A stretch of 64,000 nt of DNA from Cryptomeria japonica (lineage: Eukaryota; Streptophyta; Pinopsida; Cupressales; Cupressaceae), in NCBI RefSeq assembly GCF_030272615.1, contig NC_081413.1:722513649-722577648 (forward strand). Direction: 5' to 3'. Positions 1-10,825 of the stretch are shown here, piece after piece. Both the position numbers and the translations under genes were made by a program. The notes below the pieces were generated by a model, which saw only the letters and a list, made by a program, of their open reading frames with translations, did no database searches and was not told the DNA's origin. How positions within the stretch are numbered: position 1 is the stretch's first letter; the number at the start of each line of letters is the position of its first letter.

Positions 1-1585
1 TAGCCATATCCAATTTGATAAAATAGATCTCTCCTTAGATACTGCCATGAAATGAATAGCTTCAGAAGCAATGACAACCCAGTCCAAAATTTGTCTGCCA
101 GCAACAAAACCCCCTTGTTCATCAAAAATCAACATAAGTGATTGACCATATATAGAAAGCTCCTAAGAAGCTCCAACATTTTCTCTCCTCATTTGTAGGT
201 TATATTTGAGCTCCTCATCATATAGGAGTTTACATTCTCTTTTAAATTTGTTTTTATCATTTTTATTTTTATTATGTCGATAGTTTAATCTAGTTTATTT
301 CATTTGTCTAACATACTAGAGTTGTTGTTGTGTTCCTTTATTTTTGCAGTGTGTAGTTGGGTGGGATTTGTGAGGTTGCAGGCAAGTTTACCAATGTCCC
401 AAGCTACAACAATCATATGGATGACAACACATCATGTAGGTGTCCTCAACAAATAGCTCCAAGTTACATCTAGTTTGTTAATATATGTTATGGTATTAAT
501 TTATTAGATTTCTTTTTAAGTTAGTCAAATATCATTTTTTATATTCTTTCACAATGTTTCAATTTAACAAATATATTAATTTTTCTAGTTTAAAACATCT
601 CTAGAATAATATTATCAAATTTTCACAATCTATGCTAACATCTTGGTTGCTTTTAGATTTTATTGTGTCAACTTTCCAAATCCAACCCTAATCCTCCATT
701 ACCATTTAATTATCCTCTAATCATATGCACATGGGATAATCAATGATTAATCTCATGCTTGACTAATCTAAGTTCCCATGAGGATCCACTTGTCATACCA
801 AGTACTTGCATGTACATGACAAGTAGTACGAGAGGTATGACCTAGTTTCTATTTCTTATTTGTTTTATTTGAATTTGGTAATTGGAATATGAACTCTACC
901 TCTTTTTAATGAACCTTTAAATTTAAAATTTCGCATATACTTAAGAGTATGGAACAAGTCCATTTCTACAATTTTAAAATCCTCTCAGGAGTATTGAACA
1001 AGTCCATTTCTACAATTTCAAAATAATCTCAAGGTATCTTCAAAATAAATTTTACACAATTGAACACAATAGATTTAAGGCTCAATTCTAAATAATTGAA
1101 CAACATAAAAACCAGAGAACAATTAATCATTGAGCATCTCATAGAAAGACAATTGAATATTATTTGAAAGATTCAAGACTCTTGTAAATTACAATAGCTT
1201 CCATTAATTCTCAATATTACATGAACTATAGCTATCTATCATCTTGATAATATATTCCAGAACAAACACAACCTAATCCAGAAGTAATAACCAGAACTTT
1301 TGGAACGCAAGAAAAGAAAGTAATCATCCGAAACATGGTTTCCAATAATTCCCAATATCATGTTCTGATTGCTACCATTTTTATTTCTCTGAGACCTAAC
1401 AATATACCGGTAAGAAGATGAATCTGCTCATTTGACAAACCCATTCATAGATTTAAACACCATTAAAGAGGAAACAGAAAAACTTGTTCTTTGGATCCTT
1501 TTGGATAAACCAGATTTATCCAGAAATGTATACAAGATCAGAAGCTTGATTACAGAATTTGGGTTGAGGAAATGCAGAGGTTTGA
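1..1585. other. Intergenic, AT-rich, no gene seen
   Basis: No convincing coding region, RNA gene or element boundary is visible. The stretch is AT-rich and the short ORFs lack family features. The only structure noted is a small duplication at 945-1026. A minus-strand AATAAA at 1385-1380 could be the polyadenylation signal of the minus-strand gene that ends at 1586. Confidence 0.6.
945..1026. repeat. Two-copy direct repeat, period ~45 bp
   Basis: A unit built on GAACAAGTCCATTTCTACAA occurs near 951 and again near 996, with a few substitutions between copies. It looks like a simple local duplication; no function is suggested. Confidence 0.7.
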
Positions 1586-2149
1586 TCAGGCCCTTGGCTT
1601 GTCAGCTTCCCTAATGGTCTCCAAATTTGGCCTCCAAGACCTGCTCTTGCTCAATCTATACTTTCCCAAATCTATCTGTAGCTCTGAAAGGCCTTCAACA
1701 TCCATTTTGGGCACCACAACAATATTTAAACCACCTGGCAAATCTCCACCCAGATCATCATGATCACGAGCTTTGTCTTGGAACACCATATCCCCAAACA
1801 ATGGGATGATTTTTTTCTCAAAGTTCTTGGAACCCTTTTTCATGGCGGATTTTGCCCTGACTGCAATTGAGGCCATGTCTGAGTCTGAAACCACACCCTG
1901 CAACTTTGACATGGGAAGAAGAAAATACAGATGGCCCAATTCCAAATCCTCATCTGCAGACAGGGGATTTATTCGACGACCAACCTGTAAAGAATCTGCA
2001 TGACATACAAAATGCTGAGGATTTTCCAACATGAGTTCTGCAGCCTTTATTTGCTTCTGAAATTCTTGGAGCTCACCATTGTAAGCCACAACTTTAACTG
2101 TGTTAGAGGGGAATATGTGAGAAGAACCACACGAAAGATAACTTCCCAT
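1586..2149 (-). CDS. PADRE-domain (DUF4228) protein
   Basis: An uninterrupted 187-residue reading frame matches the plant PADRE/DUF4228 family, small proteins often induced by pathogens or abiotic stress; their biochemistry is poorly known. Visible family hallmarks are the N-terminus MGSYLSC, the block AAELMLENPQHFVCHADSL (residues ~37-55), then VGRRINPLSADEDLELGHLY, and the C-terminal RPNLETIREA. Gly2 followed by Cys7 suggests N-myristoylation plus palmitoylation, so membrane attachment is likely (inference). The length is normal for the family and no intron is needed. The start is the first ATG and matches the expected family N-terminus. Upstream are a tandem palindromic repeat (2171-2412) and a TATA-like site near 2556. 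A possible AATAAA lies at 1385-1380. Unlike nearly everything else in the window the frame has no stops, so it is probably functional. Confidence 0.87.
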   Translation of the reverse strand: MGSYLSCGSSHIFPSNTVKVVAYNGELQEFQKQIKAAELMLENPQHFVCHADSLQVGRRINPLSADEDLELGHLYFLLPMSKLQGVVSDSDMASIAVRAKSAMKKGSKNFEKKIIPLFGDMVFQDKARDHDDLGGDLPGGLNIVVVPKMDVEGLSELQIDLGKYRLSKSRSWRPNLETIREADKPRA

Positions 2150-2170
2150 TCTGCTCTGATTTCTTTCCCC

Positions 2171-2412
2171 GAATTCTCTGGTTGACAGAGAATTCAGAGA
2201 TCTCTGGGCTGAATTTATTTGGGTTATCTATAAATTCTCTGGTTGACAGAGAATTTAGAGATCTCTGGGCTGAATTTATTTGGGCTAGCTGTGAATTGTC
2301 TGGTTGACAGATAATTTCTAAATTCTCTGGGCTGAATTCATTTCAGTTAGCTGTGAATTCTCTGGTTAACAGAGAATTTAGAGATCTCTGGCCCGAATTT
2401 ATTTGGGTTTGG
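2171..2412. repeat. Four tandem ~61-bp repeats with palindromes, upstream of the PADRE gene
   Basis: Copies begin at about 2171, 2232, 2293 and 2355 (period 61-62 bp). A typical unit contains AATTCTCT, the spacer GGTTGAC, then AGAGAATT: an 8-bp perfect inverted repeat, overlapped by the palindrome AGAGATCTCT. Copy 3 has lost part of the symmetry. The array ends 22 bp before the start codon of the minus-strand PADRE gene, so it lies in its 5' leader or proximal promoter. The spacer contains the W-box core TTGAC on the plus strand. Whether it works as a protein-binding site, an mRNA hairpin series or neither is unknown. Confidence 0.9.
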
Positions 2413-2555
2413 GTGGAACCCACGCGAATTTAGGAATAAGAATGTGGAAGAAGCTTCTTCAATTTTACCGCATTTCTGCATGGATTAGGTATTTCTTGGA
2501 GTTGACTGCACTGAAGCTTCCTCCATTAATTTTTTATGAATTCCTTATCCTTTTC

Positions 2556-2561
2556 TATATA
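2556..2561 (-). promoter_or_regulatory. Candidate TATA box for the PADRE gene
   Basis: Read on the minus strand the sequence is AATTATATAGAAAAG, a TATA-like element about 400 bp upstream of the ATG. If used, it gives a leader of roughly 370 nt that contains all four tandem repeats. TTTATAG within the repeat region near 2230 is a weaker alternative. Confidence 0.35.
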
Positions 2562-3590
2562 ATTTCTCTGGCATTGGCATTCAGAATCCGTAGTTTAGGG
2601 AACGAATAATATGCATGTCTTGTTCTTATCGGCGGTGGTTATATTATGTGTAGTTGCTTTCGGTGCTTATTCTTCCTCTTTTGTTTTTTTGGGTTTTCCA
2701 GTTGGGGTGGATATATGAGCTCTTTTTAAATGAAATTCATGTTATAATTTTAATTTAATCTATTTTTTAATCAGTCTTTTAGATTAATGTGTTTTTTTAA
2801 TAGGCATTTTGGATCATACTCAGTGATCTATTATTATTTTATCTCTTTTCATTGGATCATTAGGTGTGCTCTGAAATGTTCATAAAAGAACATACACAAT
2901 TTAATCCAAAAATATATCATAAATATTCATGGAGTGTGGAAAACTAATTCATCTATTTTTTAGGGTGAGATGTGACTCTAAATAAATTTCTTTTTTTAAA
3001 AAAGAGAGCAACATATCTTGGATAGTGAAAAGAAATTTTTTGGATTCAATTGTGGTTAATGATTCTCCTGTGGACCATTCATCTTTCGACAAGGAATAAT
3101 TATCTCTTATGATTACTGGTGACCATTTGACCAAATTCTTGGAGCCCAATTTTGATAAGCATTCCGATACTAGTTGAAAATGTATTTTAGATTCAAACCA
3201 CCTAAGAAAGTGGCCATGGGTTTTTTGTAGTGTCTCGCAAGTTGTTTTATTCTCTCCCTAAATGGGGTGTGATAGTTGTTTAAGTATTTTGACTTTTGGC
3301 ACTAGTCGCTATTCATATTTCTTGCTAGTTGTTTTCTTCGCTTCTTTGTAAAGGGTTTGTTTTGTCTTATTCATAACTCTAGTAAAAAATGTTTTGCTTG
3401 ATCAAAAGCAATATGAAAAAAAGAAAAGTTAAAGGGAATATGTACTTTTTTAAAAATTAACTTATCTTATGTAAAATCATGCAAGTAAATTAGATGAATT
3501 GGGAATTAACAATTTAAAATATTATTTTTGAAATTAAATGTAAAATGCGTGTACTTATTTTTTAAAACACTATTTGTATAATCACTTGAT
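2562..3590. other. Intergenic, no gene seen
   Basis: AT-rich DNA. The open frames here (for example plus 2403-2609 and minus 2949-3149) show no recognisable family and no codon-level signs of coding. No LTR ends were found. Confidence 0.55.
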
Positions 3591-4040
3591 CATAGTATAG
3601 AAAATTGATGCACAAGATAGGTGTACTTAGCTCTCAAATTGATGATGGAATATGGATGCTAAAGATTTGCAAAGTCTATTTGTTACACTCTAAAAATATG
3701 ATGTAAAAGATAGGTGTACTTGGCTCTCTAATTGATGATGGAATGTGGATGCTAAAGATTTGCAAAATCTATTTGGTAGTCTAGAAAATTGATGTAAAAG
3801 ATAGGTGTACTTAGCTCTCTAATTGATAATAGAATATAGATGCTAAAGATTTGCATAATCAATTCATCACAATATAGAAGTGATGGAAAAGTTAGGTGTA
3901 CTTAACTCTTAAATCAATGATGGAATATTGTAGAATCAATTTGTAAAGTATAGAAAATTAATACAAAAAATAGGTGTACATAACTCTCAAATCAATGAAT
4001 GGCAAAATCAATTTGTCATAGTATAGGAAATTGATGCCCT
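3591..4040. repeat. Degenerate tandem repeat, ~91-93 bp unit, five copies
   Basis: The core TAGGTGTACTTAGCTCTC recurs with its GTGTAC part at 3621, 3714, 3805, 3896 and 3974, giving spacings of 93, 91, 91 and 78 bp; a sixth partial copy fades out near 4030. Units also share GATGGAATATGGATGCTAAA and an AAAATTGATG start. It behaves like a small decayed minisatellite. Confidence 0.85.
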
Positions 4041-5778
4041 TGGTGTGTCAACATCTTGAACTCAATGCAAATGTAAAATATTCTATCAATCAATCTTGAG
4101 TGGCTTAATTTTATCCTAAGGAGCATGGAATTGCTCTCTGAGGTGTAGTTTTTGTATGGCAAATATTAAACTTTTGACCTAGTCCACTATAATCTCTAGT
4201 ATCTAATAGTTGGGAAATAATTTGGCAATATTCAAAAATATCTCAAGGATGTTGTTGGATCACAAGGGTGTGTTCTCTTAAGTCAATCTCCTTGGTGTAA
4301 CAACTTGAAGGCCTTGGCTGAATGATCAAGGACAACAAACACAAGTCTACAATACTCTATGTTGATTCTAACGTAGATGCATTTATCTTAAGCTCCAAAT
4401 TGAGGTGTTCCAAGAATGAATACTCTTTCATAACTTAATGTTTTATGGTATTTGCCAATGTATCCTTGGGTGATGTTTAATTGCACAAATGAATATATTT
4501 AAATGCCAAGAAATAACAAATAATCACCTAGATATGTATCAAGTTGGCTCCCAACAATTATTGAAAAGGGACGGAGTCTAACAATTTTGAATTAAAAGGT
4601 ATTTTCTAAGTAGTTTGGGATTAAACATGAGCAATACAAGATTGATTTGAGACAAGAAATCACAAGTCTTAGGATAAAGAATAGACATGTGTGGAAATAT
4701 AAACTAATAATATGATAAAAGTATGAAAATAAATGCAAATAGAACTAATAATATATCAAATATATGAAAATATTTGAATGAATAAGAATAAAACAGATGA
4801 ATAAAAATTAAATTAAATTAAACATAACACATAAATTACCACTTATTATTATATCAATATATTTTATTAAATAGATCTAAAACTAAATTATAAGTTTATA
4901 TATATATATATAGAATACAAAAGATAATGGCTAGAGAAAGAAAGGAAAAATTGGAATGAGAAAAGTCAAAACCTATTTATTGGTAATTTAGAAATACAAA
5001 AGATAATGGCTAGTTAACTTTTAGATTTATTAATATGTAATAATGTATCAAAATCCTTTGACCAATTAAAAAAAATTCCAAGTGGGGTCTATTAATAATT
5101 GGAATGACAAATGATATAAAATCAATGTTTTCCTTTTTTTTTTTAAAGTCAAAAGGATGTTAGCTATAGTGAAGGAATAGTTTGGAATTTCACATTCTCT
5201 CATCTCTTGCCAGCGAATATTTGCTTCTTTTAAACTTCCTTTAATTTAGACGGGTACAACTGGTAAGCAACGCACCACTCAAACATTGATTTTTAAGATT
5301 TAGAGAGAATTAATAAATATATTAATTTTAAAAAAGTCATAAATAAATGTTGAGATTATCATTTATAAAAAAAAGATTATATATATATTTTTAAAATGGA
5401 TGGAAAAAGTCACAATTTTAGGATTCACATGGGATAAAATTTTGAAACATAAAACAAGAATAAATACTATAATACCTTAACAAGCTATAATAATGCTATT
5501 AGATTTCCACAATCCATGGTAAGTGCACTAAGATGGTGTGCAAAAAAGTGGCACACCCCAAAAAAAACTTTAAAAACTAATAACATGAATGGGTTAATTA
5601 AAAATTTAAATAACCTGTTCGCATTTCGCGTTTTGGTTCGTTTTACCGAGCCTAATCGAACCTAAAACGTGTACGAGGTCTATATGAGAAGAAATGCATA
5701 CGAGTTTTAGTTTTTAAAAACTCGTTCGTGTTTTGCTGAGAATAAATTATTTTATACTGCGGCCAACTGGGTCATTTT
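4041..5778. other. Mostly intergenic; last ~50 bp may be exon sequence
   Basis: AT-rich sequence with simple A/T runs and no recognisable gene. Near 5620-5720 a few GTTCG and ATACGA words occur. The last ~50 bases before 5778 read open in the same frame as the sequence at 23914-24019 once the large retroelement is removed, so they may belong to the interrupted gene described separately. Confidence 0.5.
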
Positions 5779-6811
5779 TGTAATACTCTAAAAATGGTCA
5801 TCTAAACCATAGGCCCCCTAGTCTCGACAACATCACCAAGGTCCTAACCAAAGGCAATTAAAATTAATCTTGAGCACACAATTAATTTCTTAAATCATCA
5901 ATGTCACATGGCAAGTTAATCACTCAACATTAATCTTTATTTATGATCATTCCAAGTAAATCATTTTTAAACAATTATCCTGTTTATTTTATTAAATATC
6001 TTAGTATATTTAATTAAATAAATCAATTTTCCATTAAATCATCAAAAAAGGAATTAATTGGGAAAAAATAATTAAAAATTGAAAAAAAAAGAAATCAAAG
6101 GGAGATAATCTTGAAAATCAAATTAAAAACTGCAAGACAAATCTCAGGAAAGCAATTAAAAATAATTAAATATCAAAATTGAATGAAATGGAGAATAAAT
6201 CAGTTTTTTTTGATTTTATCTTAATTTTAGTTCAATTTCCTTTAAAACTGATAAAAGCAACCAATCACATCAATTCACCTGGATTGTGCTTCCTCTTGGA
6301 AAATCTTGACTGCTCATCATCATTCGATCTCAGTCATTGGTTCTTTCTGAATTTTCTATAAATTCAAGCTCTCATCTCTCATTCAAGGATCCTGGAGAAT
6401 ATATTGTTATTATGTTATTTTTGCTCTAGGTTCATTGAGAATTGTGCATTGAGATATTACATATTAGTTATTGCATCCTTATTAAATCATCTAGCTTAAT
6501 ATTGCTTAAATTATGTTAGATTAATCATGCATATCTCGCTTAAATCTTCCATTCATCTAGCCTAATCTTGCATCCACTTTGCTCAAATTCATGCTCATAA
6601 AGATTAAATCCTTCGTTTAGGTGTCGTCTAGTCACTGGTGTTGCCTATAAAATCTGAGAGCAAGACTAAACTCACATCTACTAGAAGGCAATAGGTCGCT
6701 TTGTGATGGTTTATTGTTCATTAATTATTGATTTACTAACCATGCATCTAATGATTTATTGAAGTGTTGTGTATTTTAGATACAGATACAGGTCCACTTT
6801 TCACACACACA
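5779..6811 (+). repeat. 5' LTR of the Tat element
   Basis: Begins TGTAATACTC and ends CACACACACA. It aligns throughout with 22873-23908, with scattered substitutions and a small indel where the 3' copy has an additional TTAATTAA-rich stretch. A TATAAA at 6357-6362, followed by CT-rich sequence, is a plausible LTR promoter. Confidence 0.93.
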
Positions 6812-6815
6812 TTTT

Positions 6816-6838
6816 TGGCGCCCACCATGGGGCTCGAA
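6816..6838 (+). other. Primer binding site, tRNA-Lys (CUU) type
   Basis: TGGCGCCCACCATGGGGC, then TCGAA, lies 4 nt after the 5' LTR. It matches the complement of the 3' end of plant tRNA-Lys-CUU except for A in place of G in CACCRTGG. The tRNA assignment is from memory of the tRNA sequence. Confidence 0.8.
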
Positions 6839-8805
6839 ATTCAATCCTTCAGCCTCAAAATCACTTCGTTATCTTTCAAGTCTCGTCCGTACAACCTCTA
6901 CGAAAATTCATACGAGTATACATCCTTCGTCATACGAACTTCTATCAACTCATGTCTTTTATCGTGTGGTTTAGTGAGAAGACTTGTACGAATTTCTGCC
7001 TTGCATATTTGGTTCTGTGTTTTGTCGTTCGGGCCTGTGAGAATACTCGTATGGGAAGGTATAAACTGTCATACAAATTTTTGTTTTCTCGTTTCAAAAA
7101 CTGTGTACTTTCCAGAGTTTTTTTTTTTGTGAATTAAATTTGGATTTTACTAACACTTGCGCTAACCCTGGTCTGTCTTCTATCTTCCTGAGATTTTTAC
7201 AGCCTAACTGATTTTCTGCAGAACGCCTGTCAAAGAATCTATCAATCGAACATATACCTGTCAAAGAATCAAAAGAAAAATGACTAATAATGTGTTGTTC
7301 TTGCAGGTTGCCTAAAAAGAATCGGCCAAACATCGTGTATTCTTTAAAGTTCAATTTTTTTTTTAGGCACTTAAATTGCTATCTGGTTAATGAACAAATT
7401 TGTCTTTTGTGCTTGAAGAAAAATCTGAGAGGTAGGAGAGTATGCTCTTGTCTTTTACAGAGAATCAGAAATCTAGACCCTCAAAGCTTTTTTCTAAGTT
7501 TTGAGATTAGTGTACCTTAAGAAAGCCTGTCGTAGTGGGAAAAAGTAATCACCTTGTGAGAATGACCCAAGTGAGTACAACTAGACCTGAGCATTCCAAC
7601 TCACTATAATAAATAGGCATCTGGTGATTAAAGTCTCAGAGGACGGGATTATTTGAGTTTTCTCTTTGAGATCTCTCATATCGAACATTTTGTAGGGCCT
7701 CGCGGTCTCAATCACGTTTATGTGACTACAACTTGTTTCAGTACCTTGTCGGGCTATTGGCCTCAATCATGCTTGCGTGACTTCAAGGGGTAATTTCAAA
7801 CTGAATTCCTGACTAAGAACTATAATATAAAGGCTACCTGATTCACCTCTAAAAGGGGGATAATCTTTGTGCAAGAGAGATTGTAACTCTCCCAAGACAA
7901 TTGTCATATTGTGCCCCCATTAGCATTTGGAGTCAGCTAATACAGCATTGAAAATCCATTGCATGAGAATCAACGACCATATTCTAATTAGCTATTGGGT
8001 GTGTACCAAAGTCAACAAGCAAAGGTTTTCTTCTCTAAGCCAACTTTTGTAGGGTTAGTGTGTTGTGATTGAAATTATTGTACATCTTGCATGTTTATTG
8101 TGTTTTCATCCCTAAAACCGAAATGGAAATACTGAAACTAGACAAAAAAAAATCAAAAACATCAAAAACTCAGTGATAAAAAATTTGTCTGTGTCCACAA
8201 CTGGTCTCTGTCGATCATCAAAAACTCAGTCCACATCCAAAACTAGTCTTTGTTAGTCATTGAAAACTTTGTCTATCATCCTCTGTTGTATGAAATTGCA
8301 CAATTGTCATCTGGCTCTGTAAAACCTGTCGTACGAATATACATCACATTCAATAGATTATCGTCCGAAGTTTGCCCAACTGTCGTACGAAATCAGGCAG
8401 CAACTTGTATGAAAAAACTGTCTTTATCATCTGGAAACAGCTAAACTGTCATCTGGGTCTGAAAAATCTATCATATGAATTCCTGATCTTGTCAGTCAAA
8501 AATTGCCCAAATCAGTCTACAATGAGCATAAAATAGATCATCATAATCCTGAGCATAAACATAATTTTGATAGTGTACCCCTGTCATTGTGTTGCACGAT
8601 TTTGTCAATCATCTCTCAGCTAGTTCAATCAACTACTTATCAAACCTAAGTTAACTTAGATAACGTCTTATACAGGATAGATCATTCCAGAAACCAGACC
8701 AGATCTTAAGTTACTTCTCTCAAATCACTACGTTAAACGAACAACTAGCTCCAGTTTGATCTTGACTTCTACAACACTCCTAGCTTTCGGTCTTGTCAGT
8801 TGTAA
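6839..8805 (+). other. Long untranslated leader of the Tat element
   Basis: About 2 kb separate the primer site from gag. No domain is recognisable. The leader contains several TCGTACGAA, CATACGA and TGTACGAA words near 6880-7060 and 8325-8480, which recur around the PMD gene further downstream. Long leaders are common in this lineage. Confidence 0.6.
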
Positions 8806-10702
8806 ATGTCTGTCCAAACCAGAAGTTCTCGCCAGAAAATTGACATAGGTAAAGGGCTATCCTTTTCATCACAAGACAATCTCTTCTTTGTAGAAGATCC
8901 CTTCTCCAATAAACCTTCATCATCAAAATTACCAATTTTCGATCAACCATTATCTCCCACCATGTTTGAAGAAAGGCAAGAAAGACAAGCGCTAAACACG
9001 ATACTTATGACAACCTCAACACCCATGCTATTGACAGTGATTCCTCATCAAGCGATTATGAAGCCTCTGAACCTGCAAAAGTTGTTATAAATAAATGTCT
9101 AAACGATAAACATTTTTGAAAGATGATGAAGATTATCATGTCCAGAGAAAAGGAAGAACGTTTTCTAGAGCTAGCAAAGCAAGGTGCTAAACTTCTTGTT
9201 GATTATAACATTGAAACCATTATCACTAAAGAGGAAGAGACACCTTTAGTGTTGGTAAACAAACAATTGCAAGTGTTAAGAATTGAAATCATAGAACTAA
9301 GAAACAAGGATAAATCATCAAAGCAATATTCTCTAGACACGATATGCCCATTTCCATTTGACAAAAACCTTTACATGCCTCCATTCCCTTCAAGAGTGGA
9401 GATTCCTAAGTTTGACAAATATGATGGGAATGCAGATCCTCAGGACCATGTCAGAGAATTTTGTGCTTTATGTATGGAAGTCATGCATGAACAAACATAC
9501 CTCATGCTCCTCTTCCTGAGAAGTTTAGGAGGACAAGCTATGGAATGGTTTTCAAGCCTACCTATGGGAATCAAAACTTTTGAGGAATTAATCGAATTGT
9601 TTCTACAACAATACTCCTATAAAATTTGTCATCGAGTCACTATGATTGAGTTTTGCAATACCAAACAGAAAACTGGAGAGCCCGTTCTCACTTTTCTTCA
9701 ACGTTGGAGAAAGATGTTCTCTAGATATTCACGACCTATTCAAGATTCTGAAAAAATGGATATCTTCGTCAATAACTTGATCCCTGAATTAAAATACAAT
9801 ATCCAAATGCAAGTGTACCCTTCATTCAACAAAATGTAGATAGTGCCCTCAGAATGAAAGATGTGCTTATAAAGAAAGGCGATATCTCACTTTGGAAAGA
9901 AACAACAACAAGGTTCTAGTTCTAAAGAAAAAAAAAATACTGGACATACGGCAAAGATAACAACAAAAACGTTGTTAATGACGAAGTAATAGACACTGTT
10001 AAAGCAAAATCAAAATCCACAATCTTTAACCTGGCTAGTGGCACAAAAGCACTCAAAGCAGTTGCAACTGCAACAAAAAATCCTCCAAAAAAATCAAAAG
10101 AATGGTTTAAAGATAAACCTTGGCTTTCAAAATCTAAACGCGATTTTACTCCTCTAGATGAATCATATGAATCCGCTTTTAAAACTTTATTGACAAATGA
10201 TCTGATAACATTGTCAGACAATTCTAGACCATATGATCCAGAAGTTAAACCCAAATGGTGGAAAGAAAACAAATACTATGAATACCATTGAAACAATGGT
10301 CATACAACAAACAACTACATGAAGCTCAAATATGAGATTCGAGATCTCATTGATGCTGGCAAAATTGTTGTTGGAAATCACACAACTAATCCTGATAACA
10401 AAGCTTTTAAAGATCCCTTACCTGTTTATGAACAAAGTGATTCCTCAAAATCAAAGCGAGGTGCCAAATTCAATTACGCCTACACTAACAATGATAATGT
10501 GATCAACATGATTGAATCTTCCCAACCTGAATATTGCAATGTGATCATAATCAGAGATAAACAAAATCAAGCACAAATTGCAAATGCTATGACCCGTGCT
10601 CAAAAGGTTACTCTCCAAGGAGCTAGTTACTCAACTTCTAGTCAAACAACATCAAGCCTCCCAAACAAACAAACAGATACAATCACAGCTAAATCTAAGT
10701 AG
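8806..10702 (+). pseudogene. Tat element gag (frameshifted)
   Basis: Structural capsid protein of the retroelement. The N-terminus (MSVQTRSSRQKIDIGKG) starts at 8806 in one frame, shifts near 9003 to the frame used through 9839, and shifts again before 9938. The retrotransposon-gag domain lies at about 9390-9830 (EIPKFDKYDGNADPQDHV, AMEWFSSLPMGIKTFEELIE, TFLQRWRKMFSRYS). After a basic, lysine-rich linker (9938-10270) there is a decayed zinc-knuckle-like motif near 10278-10350 (KYYEYH, NNGHTTNNY, then LKYEIRDLIDAGKI) in which the expected cysteines are Tyr. The stop inside that motif and the frame changes make it non-functional. Confidence 0.8.
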
Positions 10703-10825
10703 TAGGATTCATCATCCTCTGTTGGTTATAGCATCATCGAACAATTGAAAATAGCTAATGCTCAAATCTCCATTTTTTAACTGCTTAAGATCTCTTTTGC
10801 TCATAGAGAGATCCTAGACAAAGCT

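Noticed and set aside
2403-2609. Plus-strand ORF upstream of the PADRE gene
   Set aside because: It overlaps the likely promoter on the opposite strand and has no recognisable features.
5620-5740. Extension of the Tat element to the left because ATACGA-type words also occur here
   Set aside because: LTR ends and the ATTTT duplication fix the element boundary at 5779; the words alone are too short to argue otherwise.
9922-10272. 116-codon minus-strand ORF
   Set aside because: Complement of the Lys-rich gag C-terminal region; no independent evidence.
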